From the NCBI GenBank assembly GCA_910577185.1, contig CAJTLR010000012.1, positions 1 through 64,000 of the forward strand: DNA of 64,000 nt, in the 5' to 3' direction. Shown here one piece after another: positions 17,001 through 25,501 of the stretch. Each line of letters opens with the position of its first letter. The first letter of the stretch is position 1. Below the pieces are notes generated by a model, which was not told the DNA's origin, did not search any database, and was given only the letters and a program-made list of their open reading frames with translations. A program made the position numbers and the translations under genes. The DNA comes from an uncultured Acetatifactor sp. (GTDB lineage: Bacteria > Bacillota > Clostridia > Lachnospirales > Lachnospiraceae).

Positions 17001-20000
17001 CCAGACGCGGGTGTTTGTCCGGCTGTCCTCACTTTTCCCGCGGACGCTCCATTCACCGGAAACGTCCGAATAGACAATATTGATTTTCCTTCCCTGTAAA
17101 TGATACGGGGTCTGGAACAGTTCAAACATAAACTGCTTATAATATTTTGTATCTATCCAAGGGGATCCGATGCGGACGCTGATTTCCGGTGCAGTCAGGT
17201 CTTTAGGCTGAACCTTTTCCAGTTCTTCCACATTTACAGCAAATTCCGGGTATTTTTCGGCGGCGGCGCGGGCAGTTTCCAGTTTCCGGCGCACATTCCC
17301 GGAAAGGTATTCGTCAGCCGCCTGCCATCCTTTGTACCAGCCGTCACTTTCCATATCAAAGGGGCCGCTTTTTGGGTCTTTGAAGATAATGCCTTTTAAG
17401 TCGGAAACAATCTGCGGTATTTTTTCCATTCCTCCCATAAGGGAAGCCATAAAGCCCAGATCTACACAGGCCCGTTCTCCGATGGATACTCCCAGGGCTT
17501 CGACCGCCGTGTCCACGCTGGTCACAGGCTTCCGGTGCTGTATGGTGCGTTTATTGAACATATCGGCCTTGCGCTTTAAATTTCCTTCTTCGTCCAGTAC
17601 CTCTAAGGAGCAGAGCAGGGGATAGGAAGAATCCTGCCGGAAGGCCAGCCGGTTCCCGGCGCTGTTTAAGATCCCGTATTTTTCCTGGAACCGGTCATAA
17701 AGACGGTTTAAGTTCGCCTGTTCTGCCTGGATTGCTTCATCATCGGCTCCGTTCATCTGAAGGTCAATGAGTTTCCTTGCGCTGTCGCGGATCCCGATCA
17801 TCCCCCGGATCCGGGCAGCCTGTGTCTTTCCCGGCTCCGCCAGCTTCATGCGGGAATTTTCCCGGAAATAAAGTTTCCCTCCTTTCTCCGTAAAACTGAA
17901 ATTCCGCACGTTGGGGTCTGCCGGTATGGTTTCCGCCTTTTCCCCGGCCTCCGGCTCCGGCGTATCCATATGCAGGAGTTCCCGGTCAGGGGGCGCGATA
18001 TGGTTAATGGCCTGGGCCAGCTGCTCTTTTAAGTCCGCTCCTTCGATGGGCAGGCAGGCCGTCTCCGTGGCGTTGCCGTACATATTCTCATAAAATGCCA
18101 TCTTCCCCAGTACCATCTCCGGGTGCTGGAGAAAATAATTATTTAAGGGTACGCCGTCCTCTGTCTGCCCGATAGTCACCCAGTCCGGCAGTTTCTCCGG
18201 CGCACTTCCACGTTTTTGGAAAAAGAGGATATCCGCCGTCACAGAGGTTCCAGCGTTGGCTTTGAAAGCTGTGTTCGGCAGGCGGATCGCGCCTAAGAGG
18301 TCTGCTTTCTGCGCCAGTTCCTCTCGTGCCTTGCTTCCCAGCTTATCCATGGTTCCCTTGGTGGTGATGAAAGCGGCGATGCCGCCAGGGCGCAGTTTAT
18401 CCAGGGATTTTGTGAGGAAATAGTCATGGATCAGAAGATTCTGTCGGTCATAGCGCCGGTCATGCACCTTGTATTCCCCGAAGGGCACGTTCCCCACCGC
18501 AAGATCGAAGAAGTCGTCCGGGTGGCTGCTGTCCTCAAACCCGCTGATCGCAATGTCGGCTTTCTGGTAAAGCTGTCTGGCAATGCGTCCGGTCAGGTGG
18601 TCAAGCTCCACACCGTACAGATTTGCCTTTCCGTATCCTTCCGGCACCAGCCCGAAAAAGTTCCCGATGCCGCAGGAAGGTTCCAGGATATTCCCTGGCA
18701 CAAAATCCATGCGGCTGACTGCTTCATACATCGCCTTGATGACAGTGGGGCTGGTATAGTGGGCGTTCAGCACCGTGCTTTGTGCGGAAGCGTATTCTTC
18801 CGGCAATAAAAGTTCCTTTAATTCCGCGTGTTCCCGGTTCCATTTTTCATTATCCGGGTCGAATGCCTGGGCAAGCCCGCCCCAGCCTACATAGTTGGAT
18901 AAAACCTCCTGCTCCTGGGGCGTGGCAAGGCGGTTCTCCGCCTCAATCTGCTTTAAGGTGCGGATCGCCGCCACATTGTTCTGGCATTTTGTTCTCTGCC
19001 CGCCGGTTCCCAGTTCATCATCGGTGATATGGAAATTTACCCGTTCGGGGCCTGTGCGGAGTTTTTCAATCACAATATCATAGGGCAGACGCGGGCTGGA
19101 AAAGAGCAGGGGATCATCCCCGCCGATCGTGCCGCCCTCAATCTCCACCATTTCCGGAGGTTCTTCCTGCCTGTCAGGCATTCCCGGTTCCATCGTCCTG
19201 TCCTGTCTGTCAGGCGTTTCCGGCTCCCGGTCTGTTTCCGTCCCGGAGGTTGTTTCCGGCTCCGCAGGCGTTTCCCATCCGGCAAAAGCATCCGGCTCCG
19301 TCGGCTCCACGCCTTCCCTTGCGCCTGCCGTCTGTTCCCACATGATTCGTTCGTTTAAGTCAGCTTCCAGCTGATCTTCAATGTGCGGCTCCAGGTAAAG
19401 GAGCTGGTCATAGTCAAGGAAAGCCAACTCCATGTCAATCAGTTCCCGCAGGCTGTCATACTGCCGTGTTTCCACAACTTTTCCGTCTACAGTCTGGCTG
19501 ATAGAGAAATCCAGCAGGTTCACGTCCACCTGGACTTCAAAACCGTTCTTGTCTGTCACGCCGTAGGCAATCCCTACCTGGCGCGGATTGCGGATATCTA
19601 CGCTGTCCTCGTTGTATTCCTCCAGGATAAAATCCTCGATCAGCCCTATGGCTTCCTGCATTTCCGGGTTGGCCATCAGCTGGGAAACTTCTTCTTCCGT
19701 CAGTTTTTCCGTAACCGTTTCCGGTTCTATGGGTTGTGTCTGCGGTTCATCCTCCACAGTTTCCAGAACATCTGTCACAAATCCGGTTCGTTCCCATTCC
19801 TGCTCTATACAGTCGCGGACAAAAGGAACCGCTTCCTGCCGGAAAATGGGGAACCATCCCTGCATTTCCAGGTCTCTTAAACTCACATGCCCGTTTTCGT
19901 AATCAACGCTGTCAATCTCCATACGCCGCCCATCCATGGTAAGCTGCATACCGAGAGGAATGTAGTCGGCAATATCGCGTTCTTTTATGATCTGGTAAGA

Positions 20001-23000
20001 AGCGGCTTCTCCATGTTCCGGATCCAGGCCGGCGATCACAGTGCTGTGCCCATGTTCCAGCAGCTTTTTAAGAATAGTCTGCCATGTCCCGCCGCCTGTG
20101 ACGGATGTCTCTCCAAGTCCGGGTATCTCCCTTGTCTCCAGCTTTGTGCCAAGGGCGGCAGCGGCAGTTTTGGCGTCCTCCCCATAAAACAGGTAATAGC
20201 TGCCTGCCTGCACACCCACCAGTTTATCCGGGTGCTGTGCTTTCAGGTTCAGGTATTCCTCTACATTGGGGGTTAAGTCAGGCTCTGCAGGTTCCGTGTA
20301 GGTGTTTTCAGGCTCTCTGACAGTATCTGGCGCAGATTTCTCTACATGCTCGTTTTCCGGTTCCTGGACAGGCAGTTCCCTGGTAACGGTTTCCGCTACA
20401 GGCTGTTCCTGTTTCAACGGTTCCCCCGCCCATTCCGGGAAATCTGTTTCCCCTGCATGGCGTAAGAGTGCGTCACGGCTGTCGATGAGTACGTCATCAT
20501 AAGTAAGCTGAAGAATGTCCTCTACCATCCATTCACGGAACTTTGGAAGAGAGTGGAAGGCTTCATATAATTCCGGCCGGCTGTTTGCAATATCTTCTAT
20601 AAAATAAGAGAGTTCGCCGTTCAGTTCAGTAGCTGCACTGTCATAATCGGTTTCCCGGTCACGCAGGTAATCGTAAAAACTGCTCTGCCGGATCACGTCT
20701 GTCAGGGTGGCAAGCGTCTCCCGGTAGAGTGCCGCCGCTGTCTTTTTCTGTTTCACTGTTTCCGGGATTTTCTCTGCGGGAATTTCCCTGTTTTCCCCTG
20801 GCCGGTCTTTTCTTTCCGTATTTTCTCCGGCCTCATGTTCTCCGGTTTCTTTTTCTTCCGTCCGTTCCGTTTCCTCTTCCGGCGGCTCCGTAAACACGGG
20901 CGCATTCTGGGTAGCGGAAATGGTCAATTCTGCTGTAGCGGCGACCTGCCGGATCTGCTCTTTGATGATCTCCGGGAGATTATCGTCCCAGAAATCCACA
21001 CTGCGGTCAGCATTTATATGGGCGACCGTTTTATAATCGCCATATACTTCTTCCAGACGGTTCCACACAGTCAGGCCGTTGCCCAGATAGCCGTACCCAA
21101 GGTCATACTGGGAGAGGATCGCTTCCTTTTCATCCCGGTGCAGGGCTTCCTCCGTCCGGCGGGCAAGGACTTCCCCATTTACCGGTTCCTGCTTGGCCTC
21201 TTCCAGAACGGTGTCCAGCATTTCATCAGAAACCGCAAATCCCTGTTCTTCCAGTATTCTGGAGGCATCCGCTTTTATGTTTTCCCGTTCTGCCAGTTCC
21301 TGCCCGTTCGGTTCCGGTTCAGCTTCTTCCGGAACATTGGCGGAAAAATCAAAGGAGAGCTGCCCGTTAGAATCTTCTTTTGCCTTCTGGCGCTGTTTTT
21401 TCGCCAGTGCGCGGGCTGCCGCTTCCAGTTCATCCAGCGGTTTTGCTTCTTTTTTGGCGGAAGATTTTTCCGCTTCTTTCTTTTTCTGCCGCTGTTCCTG
21501 CAAAGTTTCCGCTGAAAGAGGGGTGAACAGGGAATATTCGCCCCTCTGGTATGCGCCCATGTTGTCCACGGCTCTCTGCATGAGATGGTAATTGCGCTCG
21601 TCCGGCTGCACCAGTGCGAACCGCTTTATTATGTCCTCATACATCGCCGCGCTTTTCTCCGGATCACCCAACGCAGTGAGGATCTTTTTCTGCGCCTCAT
21701 CATAGCTCCGGTCATAGGGGGAAATATCCGTTTCACGGTTAGGGTCGCAGGAATAGAACGTGACGATGTTCCGGGCAAGCTGTATCTTTTCATACTGGGC
21801 GGTATAGGTCATTTCTTTTGAAGTCAGATATCTGCCGCTGTCAACAAGCTGCCCGATCCGTTTCTGCACCTTGTCCCAGTTCAGCCGTACGGTGTCATAG
21901 CCTTCATAGCCGGAATTTTCATCGCTCCGGGTAAGCTTTATCCCTTTTGAATCGTGCCATTCATTGTATCCGGTACGGCCATGTCCTCCGGTTCCATATT
22001 CATCCCGCAGAAATGCGGCTCGCTCTTTTGCGTCATGTCCCTGCACAAAATAGGAATAGATCCGCATCTTTCCTTCCGATATGCCGCTGCCCCCGGTGAG
22101 CATACGGTCGATCTCGTCCTCCGTGATAAAGCTGGCCCTTGCAGGCTCAAAACCTTCCAGCGCGGTAAATTCCTTTGGCTCATGGGACAGAAGCGAGATG
22201 CGGGCGGCAAGCCTGGACGGTTCATGGAAATGGAAGCGGAGAAGATCGCGGTTCCCGGCATATTCCCTGGCAAACCCGTCAACCTCGTACATCAGACGCT
22301 TCCGTGTTTCCGGATCCGCCAGGCATTCCGCCAGCTTCTCCGTACAGTCAGGAAATCCGTGGTAAGTATCATAAAGTTCCGAAAGGAAAGGCAGCGCATC
22401 CATTTCCTTTCCCACATCACTCAGATCCTGCCTTAAATACCACAGCTTTTCCGCCAGTTCCCGGTACTCGTTCTGCCTTGCGGAATCTAAAGTTTCCTGG
22501 GCGGCATAGCGCCCTTCTTCCAAAAGACCGGACACCATTTCTGCCGCCTTTTCCCAGGAAATAAGCGCAGCGCCGGGGATATTGGCAGTGTGCCCCTGTG
22601 CAATACGGATACCGTCCCGGTCAAACCACATGGCATAATCCCTGCCGCCAATGGAAAGTCCCTTGCCGCCGGATTTGTATTCCTCTGCGAGAAACGCAGC
22701 GGCCTGTCCCACATCGGGATCTTTTTGATAAAATGCGGCGATCCGCAAGATACTGTTTTTTTCATTCCCGCCGCTGGTAAGGGCGCGGCCGATCACTGCG
22801 TCCGTCACCTGCGGAGCTGTCCTGTCTGTTGTATGTGCGGCTTTTTTCGCCTGTCTGTCTTTTTCCTGCGCCTCTGCGATACGTTCTGCCTGTTCCTCTA
22901 CGGTAGGGAAAAGGGAAAACTGAAAATACTGCGGTTCCTTTATCTCTTTTTCCCCGGACGCAGAAACGGCAGGTTCCTCACCCGCCGTTTCCTGTCTGTC

Positions 23001-24287
23001 TGTATTCAGTTGTCCGTTTATTATTTCCTGTCCGTCCTTTTCCGGACTTACCGGTAGACGATCTCCTTCAGCACCACTTCCTCCGCCTGTGCCGTGAAGC
23101 TGTTGACCGCCTGCACCCAGGCCATCTGGTCGCGCTCCTTCAGTCCCTCGTCCACTCCGCTCTGCTTCATCATTGTGGCTACCATCTGGTCTGTCTGCTC
23201 CTGTGCCTGCTCGTCGATCTGTTTCAGGTGCGGCATAAGCCTCCCCGTCAGCAACATGGAGGTGTACGTCCCGTGGTGGTGTTCCTTCAGGAAGGTCTGC
23301 CTCAGAAGCCCGTATTTCCCTAACAGGATTTCCTCCGCTTCTTCCTCCCCGTCCATCACCAGATCCGGTATCAGATAATCCCCGTTCTTCCTGTATGTCA
23401 GCTCTGTCATGTTGTATGCTCCTTTCCTGATTTTCACGCTTTAAAGTGTTAAAGTTCCTTGTGTCTTTAGTATAACCGATGTCAGCGGCATTTTCAAGCG
23501 GTTTTTCTTTCTTTTTCTGCTGTTCGTTTATCTGTTCCCGGTCAAAGCTCCGGATCGTCCGCCCGATCTCCTGGAGGATTCCCATGAAGATAGTGCTTGC
23601 GGCATCGCCCAGATGGTGCAGGGCGGCAGGGGTGGAAAATTCCGTGATTCCCCGGAGATCGTCATCCTCCAGATAGTCAGAAGCGTCCAGGCCGCAGCGG
23701 GTAAGGAGCGTGTACTGGACGCTGGCCGTCAGGGTGTCCCGGAAGCATACTTCCCGGTTGAGGTCGTCCATCTCTTCCAGGAAGCTGTTCTCTGCGTCAT
23801 AGGCCAGATCACGCAGATATTCCGGGTAGGCTTCTTCTACAATACTGGAAGCTGTCTCCATCAGGCGGCTTCCCAGATCCTGCTGGCTTCCCACTCCGTA
23901 CTGTTTCTCCAGTGCGGCAACAACAGCCGGGTGGTGTTCTTCCCTCATTTCCCACAGGTAAGGCATCCTTGCGCCGCGCACAGGCCGGGTATCGGACACG
24001 TCAAAGACATATTCCAGTCGGGGTCTGCCGTTTTCGTTTTCATGGATCAGGGCGATGCCTTTAGAGCCTGCCTTCACCCAGCGGCGCATTTTTTCATTCC
24101 ACAGTTCCATCGACGCACAGGCCGTGGCATCCGGCCGCTGTGCGTAGATCAGGAGCTGGTCTTCAAACTTGTACTTATAGAGCCGTGACGCGCTGTCCAG
24201 ATAATTCTTCCAGTTGTCTACGCCCCGCGTGACATCATGGGCGGTCTGGTCTGCCAGCTGCGACACAAGCTGTAACTTTCTTGCCAT
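14028..24287 (-). CDS. Giant polyvalent protein: ArdC-like N-terminus, N6-methylase, SNF2-type helicase
   Basis: The ATG at 24287, 6 bases after AAGGAGG, gives 3,419 residues; an in-frame ATG 19 codons upstream is less likely. Residues 1-130 resemble the ArdC-type single-strand-binding antirestriction domain (KYKFEDQLLIYAQRPDATA). A low-complexity linker follows at about 280-440, then long charged LPD-type regions. A DNA methylase core has the SAM motif EPSCGIGNFFG at about 1869 and GNVPFG at about 1932. A superfamily 2 helicase has Walker A GAGKT at about 2558, DEAH at about 2718 and QRAGRIVRRG at about 3081. Such polyvalent proteins of ICEs and phages are thought to enter or act early in the recipient to shield DNA from restriction. 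The tail carries the KPS motif shared by other element proteins. A tnpV frame is nested in the linker. Confidence 0.92.
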   Translation of the reverse strand: MARKLQLVSQLADQTAHDVTRGVDNWKNYLDSASRLYKYKFEDQLLIYAQRPDATACASMELWNEKMRRWVKAGSKGIALIHENENGRPRLEYVFDVSDTRPVRGARMPYLWEMREEHHPAVVAALEKQYGVGSQQDLGSRLMETASSIVEEAYPEYLRDLAYDAENSFLEEMDDLNREVCFRDTLTASVQYTLLTRCGLDASDYLEDDDLRGITEFSTPAALHHLGDAASTIFMGILQEIGRTIRSFDREQINEQQKKKEKPLENAADIGYTKDTRNFNTLKRENQERSIQHDRADIQEERGLSDTGSGDGRGGRSGGNPVREIRASEADLPEGTPPRDVHLHVADGEAYAAPETDRRAGTGADRPDGSHNDEAERSGRGTEGARPDGLGAGGQQLHGTGGGSGAEGDRLPVSPEKDGQEIINGQLNTDRQETAGEEPAVSASGEKEIKEPQYFQFSLFPTVEEQAERIAEAQEKDRQAKKAAHTTDRTAPQVTDAVIGRALTSGGNEKNSILRIAAFYQKDPDVGQAAAFLAEEYKSGGKGLSIGGRDYAMWFDRDGIRIAQGHTANIPGAALISWEKAAEMVSGLLEEGRYAAQETLDSARQNEYRELAEKLWYLRQDLSDVGKEMDALPFLSELYDTYHGFPDCTEKLAECLADPETRKRLMYEVDGFAREYAGNRDLLRFHFHEPSRLAARISLLSHEPKEFTALEGFEPARASFITEDEIDRMLTGGSGISEGKMRIYSYFVQGHDAKERAAFLRDEYGTGGHGRTGYNEWHDSKGIKLTRSDENSGYEGYDTVRLNWDKVQKRIGQLVDSGRYLTSKEMTYTAQYEKIQLARNIVTFYSCDPNRETDISPYDRSYDEAQKKILTALGDPEKSAAMYEDIIKRFALVQPDERNYHLMQRAVDNMGAYQRGEYSLFTPLSAETLQEQRQKKKEAEKSSAKKEAKPLDELEAAARALAKKQRQKAKEDSNGQLSFDFSANVPEEAEPEPNGQELAERENIKADASRILEEQGFAVSDEMLDTVLEEAKQEPVNGEVLARRTEEALHRDEKEAILSQYDLGYGYLGNGLTVWNRLEEVYGDYKTVAHINADRSVDFWDDNLPEIIKEQIRQVAATAELTISATQNAPVFTEPPEEETERTEEKETGEHEAGENTERKDRPGENREIPAEKIPETVKQKKTAAALYRETLATLTDVIRQSSFYDYLRDRETDYDSAATELNGELSYFIEDIANSRPELYEAFHSLPKFREWMVEDILQLTYDDVLIDSRDALLRHAGETDFPEWAGEPLKQEQPVAETVTRELPVQEPENEHVEKSAPDTVREPENTYTEPAEPDLTPNVEEYLNLKAQHPDKLVGVQAGSYYLFYGEDAKTAAAALGTKLETREIPGLGETSVTGGGTWQTILKKLLEHGHSTVIAGLDPEHGEAASYQIIKERDIADYIPLGMQLTMDGRRMEIDSVDYENGHVSLRDLEMQGWFPIFRQEAVPFVRDCIEQEWERTGFVTDVLETVEDEPQTQPIEPETVTEKLTEEEVSQLMANPEMQEAIGLIEDFILEEYNEDSVDIRNPRQVGIAYGVTDKNGFEVQVDVNLLDFSISQTVDGKVVETRQYDSLRELIDMELAFLDYDQLLYLEPHIEDQLEADLNERIMWEQTAGAREGVEPTEPDAFAGWETPAEPETTSGTETDREPETPDRQDRTMEPGMPDRQEEPPEMVEIEGGTIGGDDPLLFSSPRLPYDIVIEKLRTGPERVNFHITDDELGTGGQRTKCQNNVAAIRTLKQIEAENRLATPQEQEVLSNYVGWGGLAQAFDPDNEKWNREHAELKELLLPEEYASAQSTVLNAHYTSPTVIKAMYEAVSRMDFVPGNILEPSCGIGNFFGLVPEGYGKANLYGVELDHLTGRIARQLYQKADIAISGFEDSSHPDDFFDLAVGNVPFGEYKVHDRRYDRQNLLIHDYFLTKSLDKLRPGGIAAFITTKGTMDKLGSKAREELAQKADLLGAIRLPNTAFKANAGTSVTADILFFQKRGSAPEKLPDWVTIGQTEDGVPLNNYFLQHPEMVLGKMAFYENMYGNATETACLPIEGADLKEQLAQAINHIAPPDRELLHMDTPEPEAGEKAETIPADPNVRNFSFTEKGGKLYFRENSRMKLAEPGKTQAARIRGMIGIRDSARKLIDLQMNGADDEAIQAEQANLNRLYDRFQEKYGILNSAGNRLAFRQDSSYPLLCSLEVLDEEGNLKRKADMFNKRTIQHRKPVTSVDTAVEALGVSIGERACVDLGFMASLMGGMEKIPQIVSDLKGIIFKDPKSGPFDMESDGWYKGWQAADEYLSGNVRRKLETARAAAEKYPEFAVNVEELEKVQPKDLTAPEISVRIGSPWIDTKYYKQFMFELFQTPYHLQGRKINIVYSDVSGEWSVRGKSEDSRTNTRVWNTYGTKRINAYAILEASLNQRSVQIFDTHYDADGKETRVLNEKETAIAQQKQEAMKEAFQNWIFKDPDRRTDLCATYNRMFNSMRPREYDGQHINFIGMNPEIHMERHQRNAVARSLYGGNSLLAHVVGAGKTYEMVATAMESKRLGLCKKSMIVVPNHLTEQWGGDFLALYPGANVLVATKKDFEPKNRKKFCARIATGDYDAVIIGHSQFEKIPISPERQKAIIEEQINEIVDAIAEAKANKDEKFTIKQMERTKKNLTADLKKLHDKKKDDTVYFEELGVDRLFVDEAHSFKNLYMHTKMRNVAGISQTKAQKSSDMFAKCRYMDEITGGRGVVFATGTPVSNSMVELYTMMRYLQYNMLEQGYQDSTGKTRSLKHFDNWAATFGEQVTAVELKPEGTGFRLKTRFARFYNLPELMNLWKEAADIQTADMLKLPVPEAEYITIQTEPSEAQKKMVEGLAERAEKIRREKIDPSLDNMLKITSDGRKLALDQRIMNPLLPDDPGSKVNACVENVFQIWQESTPSKGTQLIFSDLSTPKGRADQKKETEKETEGPDDGKEPETGEETVMEASVYEDIRKKLIAKGIPAEEIAFIHDANTENQKAELFAKVRSGQVRVLLGSTQKMGAGTNVQTKLIASHDLDCPWRPADLEQRAGRIVRRGNENSHVKIFRYVTKGTFDAYTWGLVESKQKFIGQIMTSKSPARSIEDVDATALSYAEVKMLATGDQRIKEKMDLDIQVTKLKMLKSNHTAQQYEMQDKVRGYYPNKIKETELLIDCLKADLPLLEAHPVKEDAFNMEVMGTVYTDRKEAGQAIVAACRLMDDPDRDVELGSYRGFPMKLSFDGTKFKVTMKQHLTHTAELSSDVVGNITRINNALEKIPQSLKNHQENLERLHTELESAKEEAERPFPQEEELAEKSARLAELNTVLDNEEKGRGSGKETPEEEPRREESETPERAAGKPSILKSLKEYERPTPVISGREKSQEREVI
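23048..23410 (-). CDS. tnpV: TnpV-like protein encoded in an alternative frame of the giant gene
   Basis: This 120-residue frame lies wholly inside the giant gene but in another frame of the same strand. It has its own AAAGGAG site 8 bases before the ATG at 23410. The product reads GDYLIPDLVMDGEEEAEE, then GKYGLLRQTFLKEHH, HLKQIDEQAQEQTDQM and AEEVVLKEIVYR, matching throughout its length the TnpV family, named from Tn4451-type transposons and of unproven role. The overlapping part of the giant protein is a Gly/Arg/Glu-rich low-complexity linker, which is what one expects of a frame constrained by another gene. Both frames are open, so both may be made. Confidence 0.65.
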   Translation of the reverse strand: MTELTYRKNGDYLIPDLVMDGEEEAEEILLGKYGLLRQTFLKEHHHGTYTSMLLTGRLMPHLKQIDEQAQEQTDQMVATMMKQSGVDEGLKERDQMAWVQAVNSFTAQAEEVVLKEIVYR

Positions 24288-24320
24288 GCGTAACCTCCTT
24301 CTTATATGGTTTCTGACATA

Positions 24321-24382
24321 AGGAAAGCCCATGTCCGGTTCCACACCGTTTTCATGGGCTTTCCTGCTTTTTATTCTTTTTT
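24321..24382 (+). terminator. Hairpin with T-rich tract ahead of the giant gene
   Basis: AGGAAAGCCCATG (24321-24333) pairs perfectly with CATGGGCTTTCCT (24353-24365) and the plus strand continues with a T-rich tract to 24382, so it is shaped as a plus-strand terminator. All neighbouring genes read on the minus strand, where the same stem lies about 34 bases before the ATG of the giant gene and could fold in its leader. It may block antisense transcription or tune translation; neither is proven. Confidence 0.55.
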
Positions 24383-24412
24383 ACGGCTGTCTGTTTTGTG
24401 CATGGGACAGTT

Positions 24413-24640
24413 TCATCCTGCCTGTCTCCGGATCTCTGCCGCAGCATACCGGATCAGTTCTTCCGGCGTAGGGACTTCCCCTTTGCACGGCACCTTCCTC
24501 TGGTACGCCGCTGTCACGCCGCCGTCCGCCGGAGGGTTCTTCCATGCTTCGGTTATGGCTTTCTGCATTTCTTCCCTCACTTCCTCTACCGTAACGCCGT
24601 TTTCTTTCGCGATCCGTTTCAGTATCTTCTTCATATTCAT
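24413..24640 (-). CDS. Small Spo0A-C-like protein of ICE type
   Basis: This 75-residue protein contains ILKRIAKENGVTVEEVREEM and VPTPEELIRYAAAEI, a pattern found in short ICE-encoded proteins usually labelled as the C-terminal domain of sporulation factor Spo0A. It has no receiver domain and is far too short to be Spo0A itself. It has an AAGGAGA site. The position, directly upstream of the giant gene and facing a divergent xre regulator, suggests a regulatory or structural role in the element. Function unknown. Confidence 0.7.
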   Translation of the reverse strand: MNMKKILKRIAKENGVTVEEVREEMQKAITEAWKNPPADGGVTAAYQRKVPCKGEVPTPEELIRYAAAEIRRQAG

Positions 24641-24800
24641 AACTGTTCTCCTTATGATTTGTTAGGCGTTTTATATGTTCTGTTAGTTCATAAACATATC
24701 ATAAACCATAAAAAGCGCATAATCTGTCGAAGTCTGTTGTTTATAAAAATTTTATGATTTAATGGTTCATAAAATACAATTTTTCACGTCTATTGAATCA

Positions 24801-24829
24801 TTTCAAGAAATCCGTGCGCTATCTATACT
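24801..24829 (+). promoter_or_regulatory. Promoter of the ICE xre gene
   Basis: TTTCAA (24801-24806) and TATACT (24824-24829) are separated by 17 bases, about 55 bases ahead of the ATG at 24884. The divergent intergenic region (24641-24883) is AT-rich and contains repeated TTCATAAA and ATAAACCAT words (around 24688, 24700 and 24764), plus GTTCATGGAAC near 24847, which may be operator sites for the encoded Xre protein and for the minus-strand operon. Confidence 0.6.
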
Positions 24830-24883
24830 TTATATGTGCCAGTAGTTCATGGAACACGAACATAATATAAGGAGAGATCAGTC

Positions 24884-25213
24884 ATGGAACAACCATTCAA
24901 TATACTGCTCATGGGAGAGCGGCTCCGTTCCTGCCGGGTCGCCAGAAAGCTGACCATGAAAGAATTTGCGGAGCAGTGCGGCATTTCCGAACGGTATCTT
25001 GCGGATATCGAGAGAGGCATCAAAGCGCCGAAGCTGGAAACCTTTGTCGGGATCGTCAATGCAGCAGGCGTTTCCCCGGAATATCTGCTCCAGGACAGCT
25101 TAAAAGCGGTAGACACAGGCAATCTTGTGAGGGATGCTTTAAACACGCTGCCTGACGAACAGCAGGAATTGTTTAAGGATTTTATCCTGCGCCTGGTAAA
25201 GAGCATGGGATAA
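24884..25213 (+). CDS. ICE-encoded Xre family regulator (109 aa)
   Basis: This is the only plus-strand gene inside the transfer region. A Cro/CI helix-turn-helix (about residues 11-65, with LTMKEFAEQCGISERYLADI) is followed by a C-terminal helical segment resembling other ICE control repressors. It has an AAGGAGAG site and a good promoter. Its divergent position relative to the Spo0A-C-like and giant genes suggests that it controls transfer-gene expression. It ends 4 bases from the end of the convergent gene at 25218. Confidence 0.87.
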   Translation: MEQPFNILLMGERLRSCRVARKLTMKEFAEQCGISERYLADIERGIKAPKLETFVGIVNAAGVSPEYLLQDSLKAVDTGNLVRDALNTLPDEQQELFKDFILRLVKSMG

Positions 25214-25217
25214 CGGT

Positions 25218-25496
25218 CTATTCTCTGCCCCAGCGGCTCCGGTTCATTTTTTCCAGCACTTCTTTTTGTGCCGCAGACAGGACGCGGGGCGGGACTATTT
25301 TCAGCCACTTCTTCGGCAGTTCAAAAGTCAGTCCTCCGCAGCCGTTATCTCCGGTGCGTTTTACCTGCTCCGGATGGGAGCCGCACAGCGTTGTCAGCTG
25401 CCGGATCAGGGCGGCATTATGGGTATAGATGCTTGCCGTCCGGTCTGCTTCATTAAAGAGAAAGACGCTCTCTTTTTCATAGTTTGTCAGCTTCAT
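25218..25496 (-). CDS. Conserved ICE hypothetical protein (92 aa)
   Basis: The protein starts KLTNYEKESVFLFNEADRTASIYTHN and ends PKKWLKIVPPRVLSAAQKEVLEK, a layout I associate with small hypothetical proteins found in Tn1549-like elements. It looks like a compact alpha/beta domain with one cysteine pair region (DNGCGGLTFELP). Function unknown. It follows the 224-residue KPS-tail protein by 5 bases and ends the topB-side operon section. Confidence 0.65.
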   Translation of the reverse strand: MKLTNYEKESVFLFNEADRTASIYTHNAALIRQLTTLCGSHPEQVKRTGDNGCGGLTFELPKKWLKIVPPRVLSAAQKEVLEKMNRSRWGRE

Positions 25497-25501
25497 TTTC
25501 C

